Positions 1-7,936 of a stretch of DNA of 64,000 bases are shown here, piece by piece. Within the stretch, counting starts at the first letter, position 1. Every line of letters begins with the position of its first letter. Origin of the DNA: Halobaculum rubrum (GTDB taxonomy: Archaea; Halobacteriota; Halobacteria; Halobacteriales; Haloferacaceae); NCBI RefSeq assembly GCF_019880225.1, contig NZ_CP082284.1, forward strand, positions 744,001 to 808,000. Direction: 5' to 3'. The notes beneath the pieces were generated by a model. That model made no database searches and was not told the origin of the DNA. It was given only the letters and a program-made list of their open reading frames with translations. The position numbers and the translations under genes were made by a program.

Positions 1-2
1 CC

Positions 3-68
3 GCGCTCCTGGGGCGCGACCTCGCCGCCCGCGTCGATCCGCGGGACGACCGGGAGGTGGGAGCGTGA
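3..68 (+). CDS. C-terminal end of an upstream gene, probably a CrcB paralogue (partial)
   Basis: Only the last 21 codons are inside the window. They read ALLGRDLAARV followed by a polar acidic tail and a TGA at 66-68. The TGA overlaps the GTG start of the next gene (crcB), so the two genes are translationally coupled. In haloarchaea crcB genes often occur as a tandem pair forming a heteromeric or dual fluoride channel, and a small-residue/ALLGR ending fits the last helix of a CrcB protein. Identity is inferred from this context and a very short stretch, so it remains tentative. Confidence 0.45.
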   Translation, partial: ALLGRDLAARVDPRDDREVGA

Positions 69-481
69 GCGTCGCGACCGCCGCCGCCGCCCCGCTCGTG
101 TCCGCAGCACCGCTCGCGGGCGTATTCGACCCCGCGCTCGTCGCGGTCGGCGGCGCGGTCGGGGCCGTCGCGCGCCACCTGCTCGGGTCGGCGGTCGACC
201 GCGAGGAGTTCCCGCTGGGGACGCTGACGGTGAACGTCCTCGGGAGTTTCCTGCTCGGGCTGCTCGTCTTCTGGCCCGTCGGCGGCGACGCGCTGCTGCT
301 GGCGGGAACCGGCGCCTGCGGCGCGTTTACCACCTTCTCGTCGTTCTCGGTGTCGACGGTGCAGTTGTGGGAGCGGGGCCACCGGAGCCGGGCCGCGCTG
401 TTCGTCGCCGCCAACACCCTGCTCTCGGGCGGCGGAGTCGGGCTCGCCGCCGTCGTGGCCGCCGTCGCCGGCGTGGCGTGA
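65..481 (+). CDS. crcB: Fluoride efflux channel CrcB/Fluc
   Basis: A 138-residue membrane protein of the CrcB/Fluc family, which exports fluoride passively across the cytoplasmic membrane as a dual-topology dimer. The hallmark signatures are visible: GAVARHLLG near residue 35, GTLTVNVLGSFLLG near 52-65 (the N of the family GT.xxN motif) and GACGAFTTFSSFS near 83-95, which contains the phenylalanine box and the central Na+/TTFS segment. Four hydrophobic segments are seen. The N-terminus is about 20 residues longer than usual and Ala-rich. The GTG start at 65 overlaps the upstream stop codon, which supports this start and an operon with the preceding CrcB-like gene. Confidence 0.93.
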   Translation: MSVATAAAAPLVSAAPLAGVFDPALVAVGGAVGAVARHLLGSAVDREEFPLGTLTVNVLGSFLLGLLVFWPVGGDALLLAGTGACGAFTTFSSFSVSTVQLWERGHRSRAALFVAANTLLSGGGVGLAAVVAAVAGVA

Positions 482-562
482 CCGAACGGCGCGGGGCAGT
501 TTCGGGTCGGCGAGCCTCCGGTGACCGAAACGCCCGAGTTCCCGCCCCGTGTGGTCGCAACT

Positions 563-1003
563 ATGTCACGACGCGTACTGGTTCCGCTCGATCAGTCCGA
601 GCAGTCCACGGAGGCCCTCGATCACGCGCTGGAGGTTCATGAAGGGGCGACGCTCGTCCTCGTCAACGTCGTCGACCCCACCCGGTGGGTGTCCGCCGGC
701 GACGGCGAGGGGATGGACCCGTACTACTCGAAGGAGTTGGAGGAGTCGGCGAAGGACGCGAGCGACGAACTGCTGGAGTCGTCCGCCGAGCGCGCCCGCG
801 ACCGCGGCGTCGCCGTGGAGACGGTCCGACTCGTCGGCGGGCCCGCGAAGTCCATCCTCGAGTACCTCGAGGACGAGGGCGACGACATCGACCAGGTGGT
901 GATGGGGAGCCACGGCCGGAGGGGGATCTCCCGGATGCTCATGGGCAGCGTCGCCGAGAAGGTGACGCGACGGTCGCCGGTTCCGGTGACGGTCGTCCGC
1001 TGA
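563..1003 (+). CDS. Universal stress protein (UspA family)
   Basis: A 146-residue single-domain Usp protein. It starts MSRRVLVPLDQS (first beta strand with the nucleotide-contacting Asp) and ends with the ATP-binding signature GSHGRRGISRMLMGSVAEKV followed by the last strand SPVPVTVVR, so it is of the ATP-binding Usp subclass. An in-frame ATG exists upstream at 521, but the conserved fold begins at 563, which is therefore preferred. It stands alone between crcB and the carotenoid oxygenase. A second Usp gene lies at 17754. Usp proteins respond to stress and energy state; the specific role is unknown. The stop codon lies in an exact tandem duplication. Confidence 0.9.
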   Translation: MSRRVLVPLDQSEQSTEALDHALEVHEGATLVLVNVVDPTRWVSAGDGEGMDPYYSKELEESAKDASDELLESSAERARDRGVAVETVRLVGGPAKSILEYLEDEGDDIDQVVMGSHGRRGISRMLMGSVAEKVTRRSPVPVTVVR

Positions 1004-1019
1004 GAGTCGTCCGCTGAGA
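992..1019. repeat. Exact 14-bp tandem duplication across the usp stop codon
   Basis: GTCGTCCGCTGAGA occurs twice in direct succession at 992-1005 and 1006-1019. The first copy carries the last codons and TGA stop of the Usp gene; the second copy supplies a second TGA 14 nt later. This is most simply a recent slippage duplication. Confidence 0.85.
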
Positions 1020-1038
1020 CGGTCGACGGCGGACCGTC
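1018..1038. terminator. Inverted repeat after usp
   Basis: GACGGTC (1018-1024) and GACCGTC (1032-1038) can form a perfect 7-bp stem with a 7-nt loop just after the Usp stop. There is no T-tract, so its role as a transcription terminator is uncertain. Confidence 0.35.
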
Positions 1039-1084
1039 GACTGTCGCGATCGGTTCCGGTCGCCGACACCGATTAGCCGCTCGC

Positions 1085-2617
1085 GTGCCTCTCGGAACCG
1101 TGACCGCTCATCCCGGCTTCCACTCGCTCCACGAGGAGACCGTCGAGACGCTCCCGGTCGAGGGCTCGATCCCCGACTGGCTCGTGGGCAGCCTGATCCG
1201 GAACGGCCCGGGCGCGTTCTCGTTCCCCGACGGCAGCGCCGTGGACCACTGGTTCGACGGGTTGGCGATGCTGTATCGGTTCACGTTCGACCCCGGCAAC
1301 CGGGGCGGAGGCGTCGCCGACGAGGACGCCGGCGGCGCCGGACGCGTCGACGGCGACGCGGTCCACTACCGCAACCGCTTCCTCCGCACCGACGCCTACG
1401 AGGCCGCCCGTGCGGGCGCGTTCGACGGCGGCTTCGCGACCGGCGAGACGACCCTGCGCTCGCGCCTGCTCACCTTCCTCCGGGAGCCGTACGACAACAC
1501 GAACATCGTGGCCGAGCGCGTCGGCGACGACTACCTCGCGCTCACCGAGTCGCCCCGGCGGGTCCGGGTCGACCCGAACTCTCTCGACGTCCTCGGGCAC
1601 GACGAGTACGAGGGGGACGCGCCGACGGGCCAACTGGCCTGCGCGCACCTCAAGCGCGACCCGGCGACCGGCACCCTCGTCAACGTCGAGACGGCGTTCG
1701 GACGCACGAGCCGGTACCACGTCCACGCGTTGACGCCCGACGGCGAGCGTCGCCACGTCGGCAGCGTCGAGACGGAGAAGCCGGCGTACCTCCACAGCTT
1801 CGCGCTCACGCCGCGGTACGTCGTGATCGCGGAGTTCCCGCTCCGGCTCGACCCCCTCCGGCTGTTCAAACCCGGCAGGCAGGCGCCGTTCATCGAGCAG
1901 TTCGAGTGGGAGCCCGACCGCGGAACGCGGGTGATCGTGCTGGAGCGCACCACCGGCGAGGTGGTCGCCGACCCGGTGACGGACGCCGTCTTCGGCTTCC
2001 ACCACGTGAACGCCTTCGAGCGCGACGGCGGCCGGGAGGTCGTCTTCGATCTGGAGACGGTCCCGGACGCGACGGCCATCGACTCGCTGTACCTCGACCG
2101 GCTCCGCGCGGGGAGTTTCGGCGCCCTCGGCGCGCAGGTGGACCGCTTCGTCGTCGACCTCGGGAGCGCGACCGGGACGGGGCGCTACCGCGCCGGCGAC
2201 GCGAGCGTGAGCCGCGAGACGCTGTACGACGGCGGCACGGCGCTGCCGACGGTGTCGCCCGCGCGGTGGTGCCGGCGCCACCGCTACGTCTACGCGATGC
2301 GCACCGACCGGCCCGTGAACGAGTGGGCAAGGGGGGTCCTGAAACTGGACACGGAAACCGGCGAGACGGTCGAGTTCGGCGACGGCGGCTACTTCGGCGA
2401 GCCGATCTTCGTGCCGAACCCCGCGGGCGACGCCGAGGACGACGGCGTCGTGCTCGTGGTGACGCTGGAGGCGGGTTCCGACGCGTCGTCGCTGGTGATA
2501 CTGGACGGCGAATCGTTCACGGAGCGGGCCAGGGCGCGACTCCCGCACGCCGTCCCCTTCGACTTCCACGGGCGCTACTTCCCGGAGGTGAGGGCGCAAC
2601 GGGCGGGAGAGGAGTGA
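1085..2617 (+). CDS. Carotenoid oxygenase (RPE65/CCD family)
   Basis: A 510-residue iron(II)-dependent carotenoid cleavage oxygenase. The family opens with GSLIRNGPG (residues 36-44), seen here. The four iron-ligand histidines fit H188 (CAHLK), H237 (LHSFALTP), H306 or H307 (GFHHVNAFE) and a C-terminal DFHGRYF near residue 498. No signal peptide is present, so it acts in the cytoplasm or at the inner membrane face on lipophilic carotenoids. Haloarchaea make bacterioruberin and retinal; whether this enzyme makes retinal or another apocarotenoid cannot be read from sequence. GTG at 1085 is used; a second GTG at 1100 (MTAHPGF) is an alternative start. Confidence 0.9.
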   Translation: MPLGTVTAHPGFHSLHEETVETLPVEGSIPDWLVGSLIRNGPGAFSFPDGSAVDHWFDGLAMLYRFTFDPGNRGGGVADEDAGGAGRVDGDAVHYRNRFLRTDAYEAARAGAFDGGFATGETTLRSRLLTFLREPYDNTNIVAERVGDDYLALTESPRRVRVDPNSLDVLGHDEYEGDAPTGQLACAHLKRDPATGTLVNVETAFGRTSRYHVHALTPDGERRHVGSVETEKPAYLHSFALTPRYVVIAEFPLRLDPLRLFKPGRQAPFIEQFEWEPDRGTRVIVLERTTGEVVADPVTDAVFGFHHVNAFERDGGREVVFDLETVPDATAIDSLYLDRLRAGSFGALGAQVDRFVVDLGSATGTGRYRAGDASVSRETLYDGGTALPTVSPARWCRRHRYVYAMRTDRPVNEWARGVLKLDTETGETVEFGDGGYFGEPIFVPNPAGDAEDDGVVLVVTLEAGSDASSLVILDGESFTERARARLPHAVPFDFHGRYFPEVRAQRAGEE

Positions 2618-2713
2618 TCGGATTGAATCCGGTCGAGTCGGATCGAACCGAACTCCCGTGGTACCACGACTCTCGGAAGGGTTATGCCGCGGACGGTCGT
2701 ACGTATATTTGCA

Positions 2714-2908
2714 ATGGCAAACGGAAAGGTTGATTTCTTCAACGACACTGGCGGCTACGGTTTCATTTCTACCGAGGACGAGGACGACGACGTGTTCTTC
2801 CACATGGAGGACGTTGGCGGTCCGGATCTGACGGAGGGTGAGGAGATAGAGTTCGACATCGAACAGGCCCCGAAGGGCCCGCGCGCGACGAACGTCGTCC
2901 GCAACTAA
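2714..2908 (+). CDS. Cold-shock domain protein (CspA family)
   Basis: A 64-residue single cold-shock OB-fold that binds single-stranded RNA/DNA. It shows the start ANGKVDFFND, the RNP1-like motif GGYGFI (residues 14-19) and the RNP2-like motif DVFFHM (near 28-33). It is strongly acidic, as usual in halophiles. The ATG at 2714 matches the universal Csp N-terminus, so longer in-frame starts are rejected. A TATA-like GTTATGCC at 2681-2688 sits about 30 nt before this ATG, consistent with a leaderless transcript. A 7-bp hairpin follows the stop. Confidence 0.93.
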   Translation: MANGKVDFFNDTGGYGFISTEDEDDDVFFHMEDVGGPDLTEGEEIEFDIEQAPKGPRATNVVRN

Positions 2909-2919
2909 GCCGGGTTACT

Positions 2920-2937
2920 CGTCGCCTCCGGGCGACG
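2920..2937. terminator. Hairpin downstream of cold-shock gene
   Basis: CGTCGCC (2920-2926), loop TCCG, GGCGACG (2931-2937): a perfect 7-bp stem with a UNCG-type tetraloop, 11 nt after the csp stop. Only a weak T-rich stretch follows (GATTTT near 2952). It is probably a 3' end or stability element and lies between the csp gene and the convergent gcvPB. Confidence 0.5.
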
Positions 2938-3081
2938 GTGAACGGTTACTTCGATTTTCGCGTACACAGCAACGGACGAGCGTTGCGACCGTTCGGTGAC
3001 ACGGCGGCTGCTCGGACTTCGACCGGCGTCGACGGAGTGAACTCGAACGACCCGACAAAACAGACAGCGGCGCGACCGGAA

Positions 3082-4596
3082 CTACTCGTCCGTGCCCAGC
3101 GCGTGCCAGGAGAGCCGCGGGGTCCGCGCCGCGGAGGTCTGGTCGACCCGTCGCGACGCGGTCCTCGTCGGCGCCGCGTGCAGTTCCTCGTCGCTGTCGG
3201 CGAACGCCTCGTTGAACGCGTTCGCCAGGTTCTCCAGCGAGCGCCTGTTCTCGACCTCCGTCGGCTCGGTCAGCATCGCCTCGGGCACCATCTCGGGCCA
3301 CTTCGTCGTCGGCGGGTGAACGCCGTAATCGAGCATCCCCTTCGCCACGTCGGCGGCGTCGCGGTCGCCCGCGGTCGCGGCGAACTCGTGGTGGAACGGG
3401 CCGTACGGAACCTCCATGTCGAGCAGGCTGGCCAGGTAGTTCGCGTTCAGCGTCGCCTTCGCGGAGGCGTCGAGCAGCCCCTCGTCGCCCAGCCGACGGA
3501 TGTACGCGTACGCCCGGATCAACACGAGCCAGTTGCCCGAGAAGCCGTGGACCTTCCCGATACTGTGTTCGGGGTCGAACAGCTCGTACTCGTCGTCCGC
3601 CGTCGCGTCGTTCGCGTGGCCGTGATCGTGTCCGGCCAGCGCGCCGCCGTCGGCGGCGGCGGCAGTGTCGCCGGCGCTTCCCGCCTCGCCGACCGTCCGG
3701 ACCCGCGGGCGCGGCAGGAACGCCGCCAACTCGTCGACGACGCCGACCGGCCCCGCGCCGGGGCCGCCGCCGCCGTGGGGCGTGGCGAACGTCTTGTGGA
3801 CGTTGTAGTGCATGATGTCGAAGCCCATGTCCCCCGGGCGGGCGCGCCCGAGCAGCGCGTTGAGGTTCGCGCCGTCGTAGTACAGTAGCCCGCCGGCGTC
3901 GTGGACCATCTCGGCGATCTCGGTGATGTCGCGCTCGAACAGCCCCACCGTGTTGGGGTTGGTGAGCATGAGCGCGGCGGTGTCCTCGGAGACGGCCGCC
4001 TCCAGCGCCTCCACGTCGACGCGGCCGTCCTCGCCGGAGGGGAGCTCGACCACGTCGTAGCCGGCCATCGCCGCGGTGGCGAAGTTGGTGCCGTGGGCCG
4101 ACGCCGGGATGATCACCTCGGACTTGTCGTTGCCGTGGTGCTCGTGGTACGCCTTCGCGACGGCGATGCCGGTGAACTCGCCGGCGGCGCCCGCGGGCGG
4201 CTGGAGCGTCACCGCGTCCATCCCGCCGATGGTCGCGAGGTACTCCTGCAGGCCGTGGAGGAGTTCCAGGTTCCCCTGCACGGTTTCGGGGTCGCGGTCG
4301 GGGTGGACCGCCGCGTTCGGGTCGGCGGCGACGGCGTCCGCGAACGAGGGGTTGTACTTCATCGTGCACGACCCCAGCGGGTACGGCCCCGCCTCGACGC
4401 TCCAGTTCATCTGCGACAGCCGGGTGTAGTGGCGCGCCAGCTCCGGCTCCGAGAGGCCGGGGAGCTCCAGCGAGTCACGCGTCAGGTCGTCCGGGAGCGC
4501 GGACCCCTCGCCGGGGTCGACCTCGGTGGAGTCCTTCTCCGAGAGGAGCGACTCGTTGCGCGTCTCGTCGCCGTAGCGAGCCTGGTCATAGTTCAC
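3082..4596 (-). CDS. gcvPB: Glycine dehydrogenase (decarboxylating) subunit 2, P-protein beta
   Basis: 504 residues. It is the C-terminal half of the split P-protein, which decarboxylates glycine with PLP and loads the aminomethyl group on GcvH. The PLP lysine is K268 in YNVHKTFATPHGGGGPG; LGSCTMKYN (75-82) and SAHGTNFA are further family blocks. The chosen GTG gives MNYDQARYGD; a GTG nine bases further upstream (4605) is possible. Residues about 305-336 are a Gly/Ala/Asp/His-rich stretch (GHDHGHAND) that looks like a halophile-specific loop insertion. It is the last gene of the minus-strand gcv group, 52 nt after gcvPA, and that gap contains overlapping inverted repeats. Confidence 0.95.
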   Translation of the reverse strand: MNYDQARYGDETRNESLLSEKDSTEVDPGEGSALPDDLTRDSLELPGLSEPELARHYTRLSQMNWSVEAGPYPLGSCTMKYNPSFADAVAADPNAAVHPDRDPETVQGNLELLHGLQEYLATIGGMDAVTLQPPAGAAGEFTGIAVAKAYHEHHGNDKSEVIIPASAHGTNFATAAMAGYDVVELPSGEDGRVDVEALEAAVSEDTAALMLTNPNTVGLFERDITEIAEMVHDAGGLLYYDGANLNALLGRARPGDMGFDIMHYNVHKTFATPHGGGGPGAGPVGVVDELAAFLPRPRVRTVGEAGSAGDTAAAADGGALAGHDHGHANDATADDEYELFDPEHSIGKVHGFSGNWLVLIRAYAYIRRLGDEGLLDASAKATLNANYLASLLDMEVPYGPFHHEFAATAGDRDAADVAKGMLDYGVHPPTTKWPEMVPEAMLTEPTEVENRRSLENLANAFNEAFADSDEELHAAPTRTASRRVDQTSAARTPRLSWHALGTDE

Positions 4597-4625
4597 GCGA
4601 ACCACCCCTGTGGTGAGGGTGAGCT

Positions 4626-4648
4626 CGTCGGACTACGTCCGACGTAGT
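4626..4648. repeat. Two overlapping, mutually exclusive inverted repeats between gcvPA and gcvPB
   Basis: Within 23 nt, CGTCGGA (4626-4632) pairs with TCCGACG (4638-4644), and ACTACGT (4632-4638) pairs with ACGTAGT (4642-4648). Both stems are perfect 7-bp matches but cannot form together. They lie in the 52-nt gcvPA-gcvPB gap, the second ending at the gcvPA stop codon. A role in intercistronic processing or in setting the expression ratio is inferred only. Confidence 0.55.
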
Positions 4649-5989
4649 TCATCGTACCACCTCCGCGACCGCGGCGACCAGATCGTCGGCCGCGTCGGCG
4701 TTCAGGTCGGTCACGCACACCTGCAGCGTCTCGTCGTCGAGGACGTGAACCGCGAAGCCACGCTCCTCCAGCCCGGCGGCGACGCCCGGGGCGTCGTCGA
4801 CGCCGACGGTGAACTCGCGGAAGTGGTGCCGGTCGTCGAGTGGCGCCTCGACGCCGTCGAGCGCGTCGAGGGAGGCCGCCACCGACGCCGCGTCGCGGAC
4901 GCAGTCCTCGGCGAGGGCGACGAGCCCCTCCGGGCCGAGGTAGGCCGCGTGCATCGCCGCCCGGAGCGCCACCCACGCCTGGTTCGTGCAGATGTTCGAG
5001 GTGGCGCGTTCCTTCCGGATGTGCTGCTCGCGCGTCTGCAGCGTCAGCGTGAACGCCCGGCGGTCGTCGGCGTCCTCGCTCTTTCCGACGAGGCGGCCGG
5101 GTACCTGCCGAAGGAACTCCTCCGAACAGGCGAACAGCCCGAGCCCCATCCCGTAGCTCGCGGGGAGTCCGAGGGCGCCGGCCTCGCCGACGACCACGTC
5201 GGCGCCGACCGCCGCCGGTTCCTCCAGCAGCGACAGCGCGACCGGGTCCGATCCGACGCAAAACAGCGCGTCGTGCTCGTCCGCGAGGTCGCCGATCGCC
5301 GCCAGTTCGGGCTCGATAGCGCCCGTCACGGTCGGCGTCTCGGCGTACACGAACGCGGTGTCCTCGTCGACCGCGCTCGCGAGCGCGTCGAGGTCCGCGG
5401 TGTTGTCGGCGTAGGGGTACGTCTCGACGGTCAGATCCGAGCCGTCGACGTAGTTGTCGAGGGTGCCGCGCTTGCCGTCGCGCAGGTCCTCTGGAACGAG
5501 CACGGTCGATCCGGTCGTCGAGCGGACGCGATCGGCCAACAGCGCCGCCTCCGCGAGCGCGGCCGCGGCGTCGTACATCGAGCAGTTCGCGACCGGCAGC
5601 CCCGTCAACTCGACGAGGATCGACTGGTACTCGAACAGCGCCTGCAGGAACCCTTGCGTGATCTCCGGCTGGTACTGCGTGTAGCTGGTGAGGAACTCGG
5701 AGCGCGAGGAGAGGTCGTCGACGACCGCCGGGACGTAATGCGAGTAGTGGCCCCGACCGAGGAACTCGGTGAGGTCGTCGTTGCGTTCGAACGTCTCCCG
5801 AAGGTCCGCTCTGACGGTGCGCTCGTCGCGCTGGGGAATGCCGAACTCCCCGTCGAAGGCGACCGTCTCGGGGATGTCGAACAGCTCGGCCTCGTCGTCG
5901 ACGCCGAGCGCGTCGAGCATCGCCGCCGTCTCGTCGGCGGTGTGGGGCGCGAACGGCGACCCGCCCGTTCCCGCGGACCGTCCGCTCAT
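4649..5989 (-). CDS. gcvPA: Glycine dehydrogenase (decarboxylating) subunit 1, P-protein alpha
   Basis: 446 residues, starting [20 protein letters not shown]; the homologous domain begins directly after this ([17 protein letters not shown]). It is the N-terminal half of the glycine decarboxylase and pairs with GcvPB to form the alpha2beta2 P-protein. Typical blocks are visible: [57 protein letters not shown]. Strong acidity and lack of insertions suggest a normal enzyme. A TATA-like ATATCTATGG on the minus strand near 6050-6058 lies about 65 nt upstream, so gcvPA-gcvPB may have their own promoter separate from gcvT-gcvH. Confidence 0.95.
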   Translation of the reverse strand: MSGRSAGTGGSPFAPHTADETAAMLDALGVDDEAELFDIPETVAFDGEFGIPQRDERTVRADLRETFERNDDLTEFLGRGHYSHYVPAVVDDLSSRSEFLTSYTQYQPEITQGFLQALFEYQSILVELTGLPVANCSMYDAAAALAEAALLADRVRSTTGSTVLVPEDLRDGKRGTLDNYVDGSDLTVETYPYADNTADLDALASAVDEDTAFVYAETPTVTGAIEPELAAIGDLADEHDALFCVGSDPVALSLLEEPAAVGADVVVGEAGALGLPASYGMGLGLFACSEEFLRQVPGRLVGKSEDADDRRAFTLTLQTREQHIRKERATSNICTNQAWVALRAAMHAAYLGPEGLVALAEDCVRDAASVAASLDALDGVEAPLDDRHHFREFTVGVDDAPGVAAGLEERGFAVHVLDDETLQVCVTDLNADAADDLVAAVAEVVR

Positions 5990-6156
5990 CGGGTGACCAC
6001 CCCGACACGTCCGTGTGGGTTGACCGCCGCCGCGTATCCGCGTCTGTCCATAGATATGCCTACGGCGCGCCCACCAAGAGTCGTTCGCTCCCGGGCGGTG
6101 CGGCCGGCTGTCGGGGCGAGCGTGAGACGTATCCGTCGGCGGCGCCGAGCGACGGC

Positions 6157-6354
6157 GTGACCGATCCGGTCGACCCGCCCAAGACCGACCCACTCGACGT
6201 CGACGACGAGGCGACGGTGTCGCCGCGACCGTACGCGGATCTCGTCGCGGGCGTGATGGAGGCGCGCGGCTGCGCGAAGCCCGCCGCCGAGGACTGGGTG
6301 GACGAACAGGGGCGGGAGGCGGCCGAGCGGTTCCTGCTCGCCCGGTGGACCTGA
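6157..6354 (+). CDS. Small acidic hypothetical protein
   Basis: 65 residues from GTG 6157, reading [15 protein letters not shown] at the start and ending [16 protein letters not shown]. The N-terminal third is Pro/Asp-rich and probably disordered; the rest (from [24 protein letters not shown]) is predicted to form two amphipathic helices. The coding frame has the strong third-position GC of neighbouring genes. It is the only plus-strand gene inside the gcv region, lying between the divergent gcvPA and the convergent lipoprotein gene. No function is recognised. A longer in-frame extension to 6013 is Arg-rich and judged non-coding. Confidence 0.6.
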   Translation: MTDPVDPPKTDPLDVDDEATVSPRPYADLVAGVMEARGCAKPAAEDWVDEQGREAAERFLLARWT

Positions 6355-6369
6355 CGAGGACGCGAGTCC

Positions 6370-7380
6370 CTACCCCTCCGTCGTCGGCGTCTCGGTGAAC
6401 GCCGACTCGTCCACCTGCAACGACGCCCAGTACACCGTCCCGTCGTAGCGGACGACGTACTCGCCGCTGGCGCGCCGCGACTCGGGGTCGTGCTCCCACT
6501 CGAGGACGACCGGGTCGCGCTCGCGGAACCGATCCACGAGCGATCGGAGCGCCTCGCTCGGCTCCTCGTCGCTGGCGACGTGGTACCCCGAGTAGTCGTC
6601 GCCGTCGGGCGCCGGCGTCTCGGGATCGATCGCGGCATCGAGGATCTCCCGCTCCTCGCGGGGGAGCACCGCCAGCGAGAAGCCGAACCGCTCGCGGAGG
6701 TCCGCGCCGAACGCGGCCGCTGACGCGACGCGCTCGGCCGTCAACTCGTAGGTGTAGACGGTGTACGTGGACGCGCCGTCGACCTCGAAGCGGGCCGGTC
6801 CGTCCGGCCAGACGACGACCGGGTACTCGAGCTCGGGGACGAGCACCGACTCCTCGACTGCCTCGGGACGATACGAGAGACTGGTTCCGATCCCGATCGG
6901 TCGCTCGTCGTCGTAGCCGCGCTCGGCGAGCACCGCCCTGTCCACCTCCGGAAGGTCCCCGTACCGGATCCGGTCGTTCGGCCCGGGCGTCTCCTCGCCC
7001 TCGTCGACCCGGATCGGGTTGATCGTCACGGAGAACGAGCGCAGTTCGCGGGAGTCGACCGTCTCCGCGGCGAACCGGTACACGCCGTCGTTCACGACGA
7101 CCGGCCGGTCGGTCGGGAGGGGAGCATGGGTGTCCTCGGTCGTTACGGGATCCTCATCGACGACGCGGACCGCGAGGTCGTCGCTGGGCTCCGGGTCGGC
7201 CCCACCCTCGGTACCGCTGTCGCCGAAGGTGTACAGCGCCTCGCGCGCGAGGCCGGCGTCGTCCTCGGCGGTCATGCGGAGGGAGGCGGTCGGGGAGGCC
7301 GCACAGCCGGTGCAGCCGCCGGTGGCCGTCGCCGCAAGCGTCGCCGTCGTCGCGAGGAACGACCGGCGGTCGAGTGGCAT
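6370..7380 (-). CDS. Tat-exported lipoprotein of unknown function
   Basis: 336 residues. The N-terminus [23 protein letters not shown] holds a twin-arginine motif, a short hydrophobic stretch and a lipobox (TGGC), so the protein is probably exported by Tat and lipid-anchored at Cys, as is common in haloarchaea. The mature part is acidic, with no cofactor motif recognised. It contains repeated two-strand patterns such as [13 protein letters not shown] and [21 protein letters not shown] near the C-terminus. It lies between gcvH and gcvPA on the same strand, but a role in glycine cleavage is not implied. Spacing to gcvH is 128 nt, so it probably has its own promoter. Confidence 0.75.
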   Translation of the reverse strand: MPLDRRSFLATTATLAATATGGCTGCAASPTASLRMTAEDDAGLAREALYTFGDSGTEGGADPEPSDDLAVRVVDEDPVTTEDTHAPLPTDRPVVVNDGVYRFAAETVDSRELRSFSVTINPIRVDEGEETPGPNDRIRYGDLPEVDRAVLAERGYDDERPIGIGTSLSYRPEAVEESVLVPELEYPVVVWPDGPARFEVDGASTYTVYTYELTAERVASAAAFGADLRERFGFSLAVLPREEREILDAAIDPETPAPDGDDYSGYHVASDEEPSEALRSLVDRFRERDPVVLEWEHDPESRRASGEYVVRYDGTVYWASLQVDESAFTETPTTEG

Positions 7381-7508
7381 GGCCGACGATACACGACAGA
7401 TCGGCAAGAAGTATCCGGAGACGAAAACGACGATTGTAGCGATCCGGCGCCGACCGGAGTGACCGCCGTCGGTTTCGGCGGCCGGTCGTCGGTTTCGGCG
7501 ACCGGTCG

Positions 7509-7883
7509 TCAGGCGATCTGGTCGCGGTACTCGTCGGCCGAGAGGAGGTCGTCGAGGTCTCCCTCCTCGACGTCGAGTTCGAGCATCCAGCCGTCGCCGA
7601 AGGGGTCGTCGTTGACCAGTTCGGGCGCGTCGAACAGTTCCTCGTTGACCGCGACCACGTCGCCGGAGACCGGCGCGTACAGGTCGGAGACGGCCTTGAT
7701 CGATTCGACGACGCCGAACTCGGCGCCCGCCGCCACGGCGTCGCCCTCGCTCGGCAGTTCGACGAAGACCACGTCGCCCAGTTCGTCCTGTGCGAACTCG
7801 GAGATGCCGACGCGGCCCGTCTCCGGGTCGATCCACTCGTGTGACTCGCGGTAGCGAAGGTCGTCGGGAACGTCGAAGCTCAT
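7509..7883 (-). CDS. gcvH: Glycine cleavage system H protein
   Basis: 124 residues, the usual length. It carries the aminomethyl group on a lipoyl arm between P, T and L proteins. The lipoylation lysine is K63 in [18 protein letters not shown], the conserved H-protein motif; the N-terminal RYRESHEWI and C-terminal DGWMLELDV are also typical. It lies 53 nt downstream of gcvT in the same orientation, so the two are likely cotranscribed. A dedicated lipoate protein ligase is not in the window. Confidence 0.97.
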   Translation of the reverse strand: MSFDVPDDLRYRESHEWIDPETGRVGISEFAQDELGDVVFVELPSEGDAVAAGAEFGVVESIKAVSDLYAPVSGDVVAVNEELFDAPELVNDDPFGDGWMLELDVEEGDLDDLLSADEYRDQIA

Positions 7884-7936
7884 CGTCTATCGGAGTTGCC
7901 GGGACGGGGGTACTTGGGTGTATCCGAACCGGCGCG

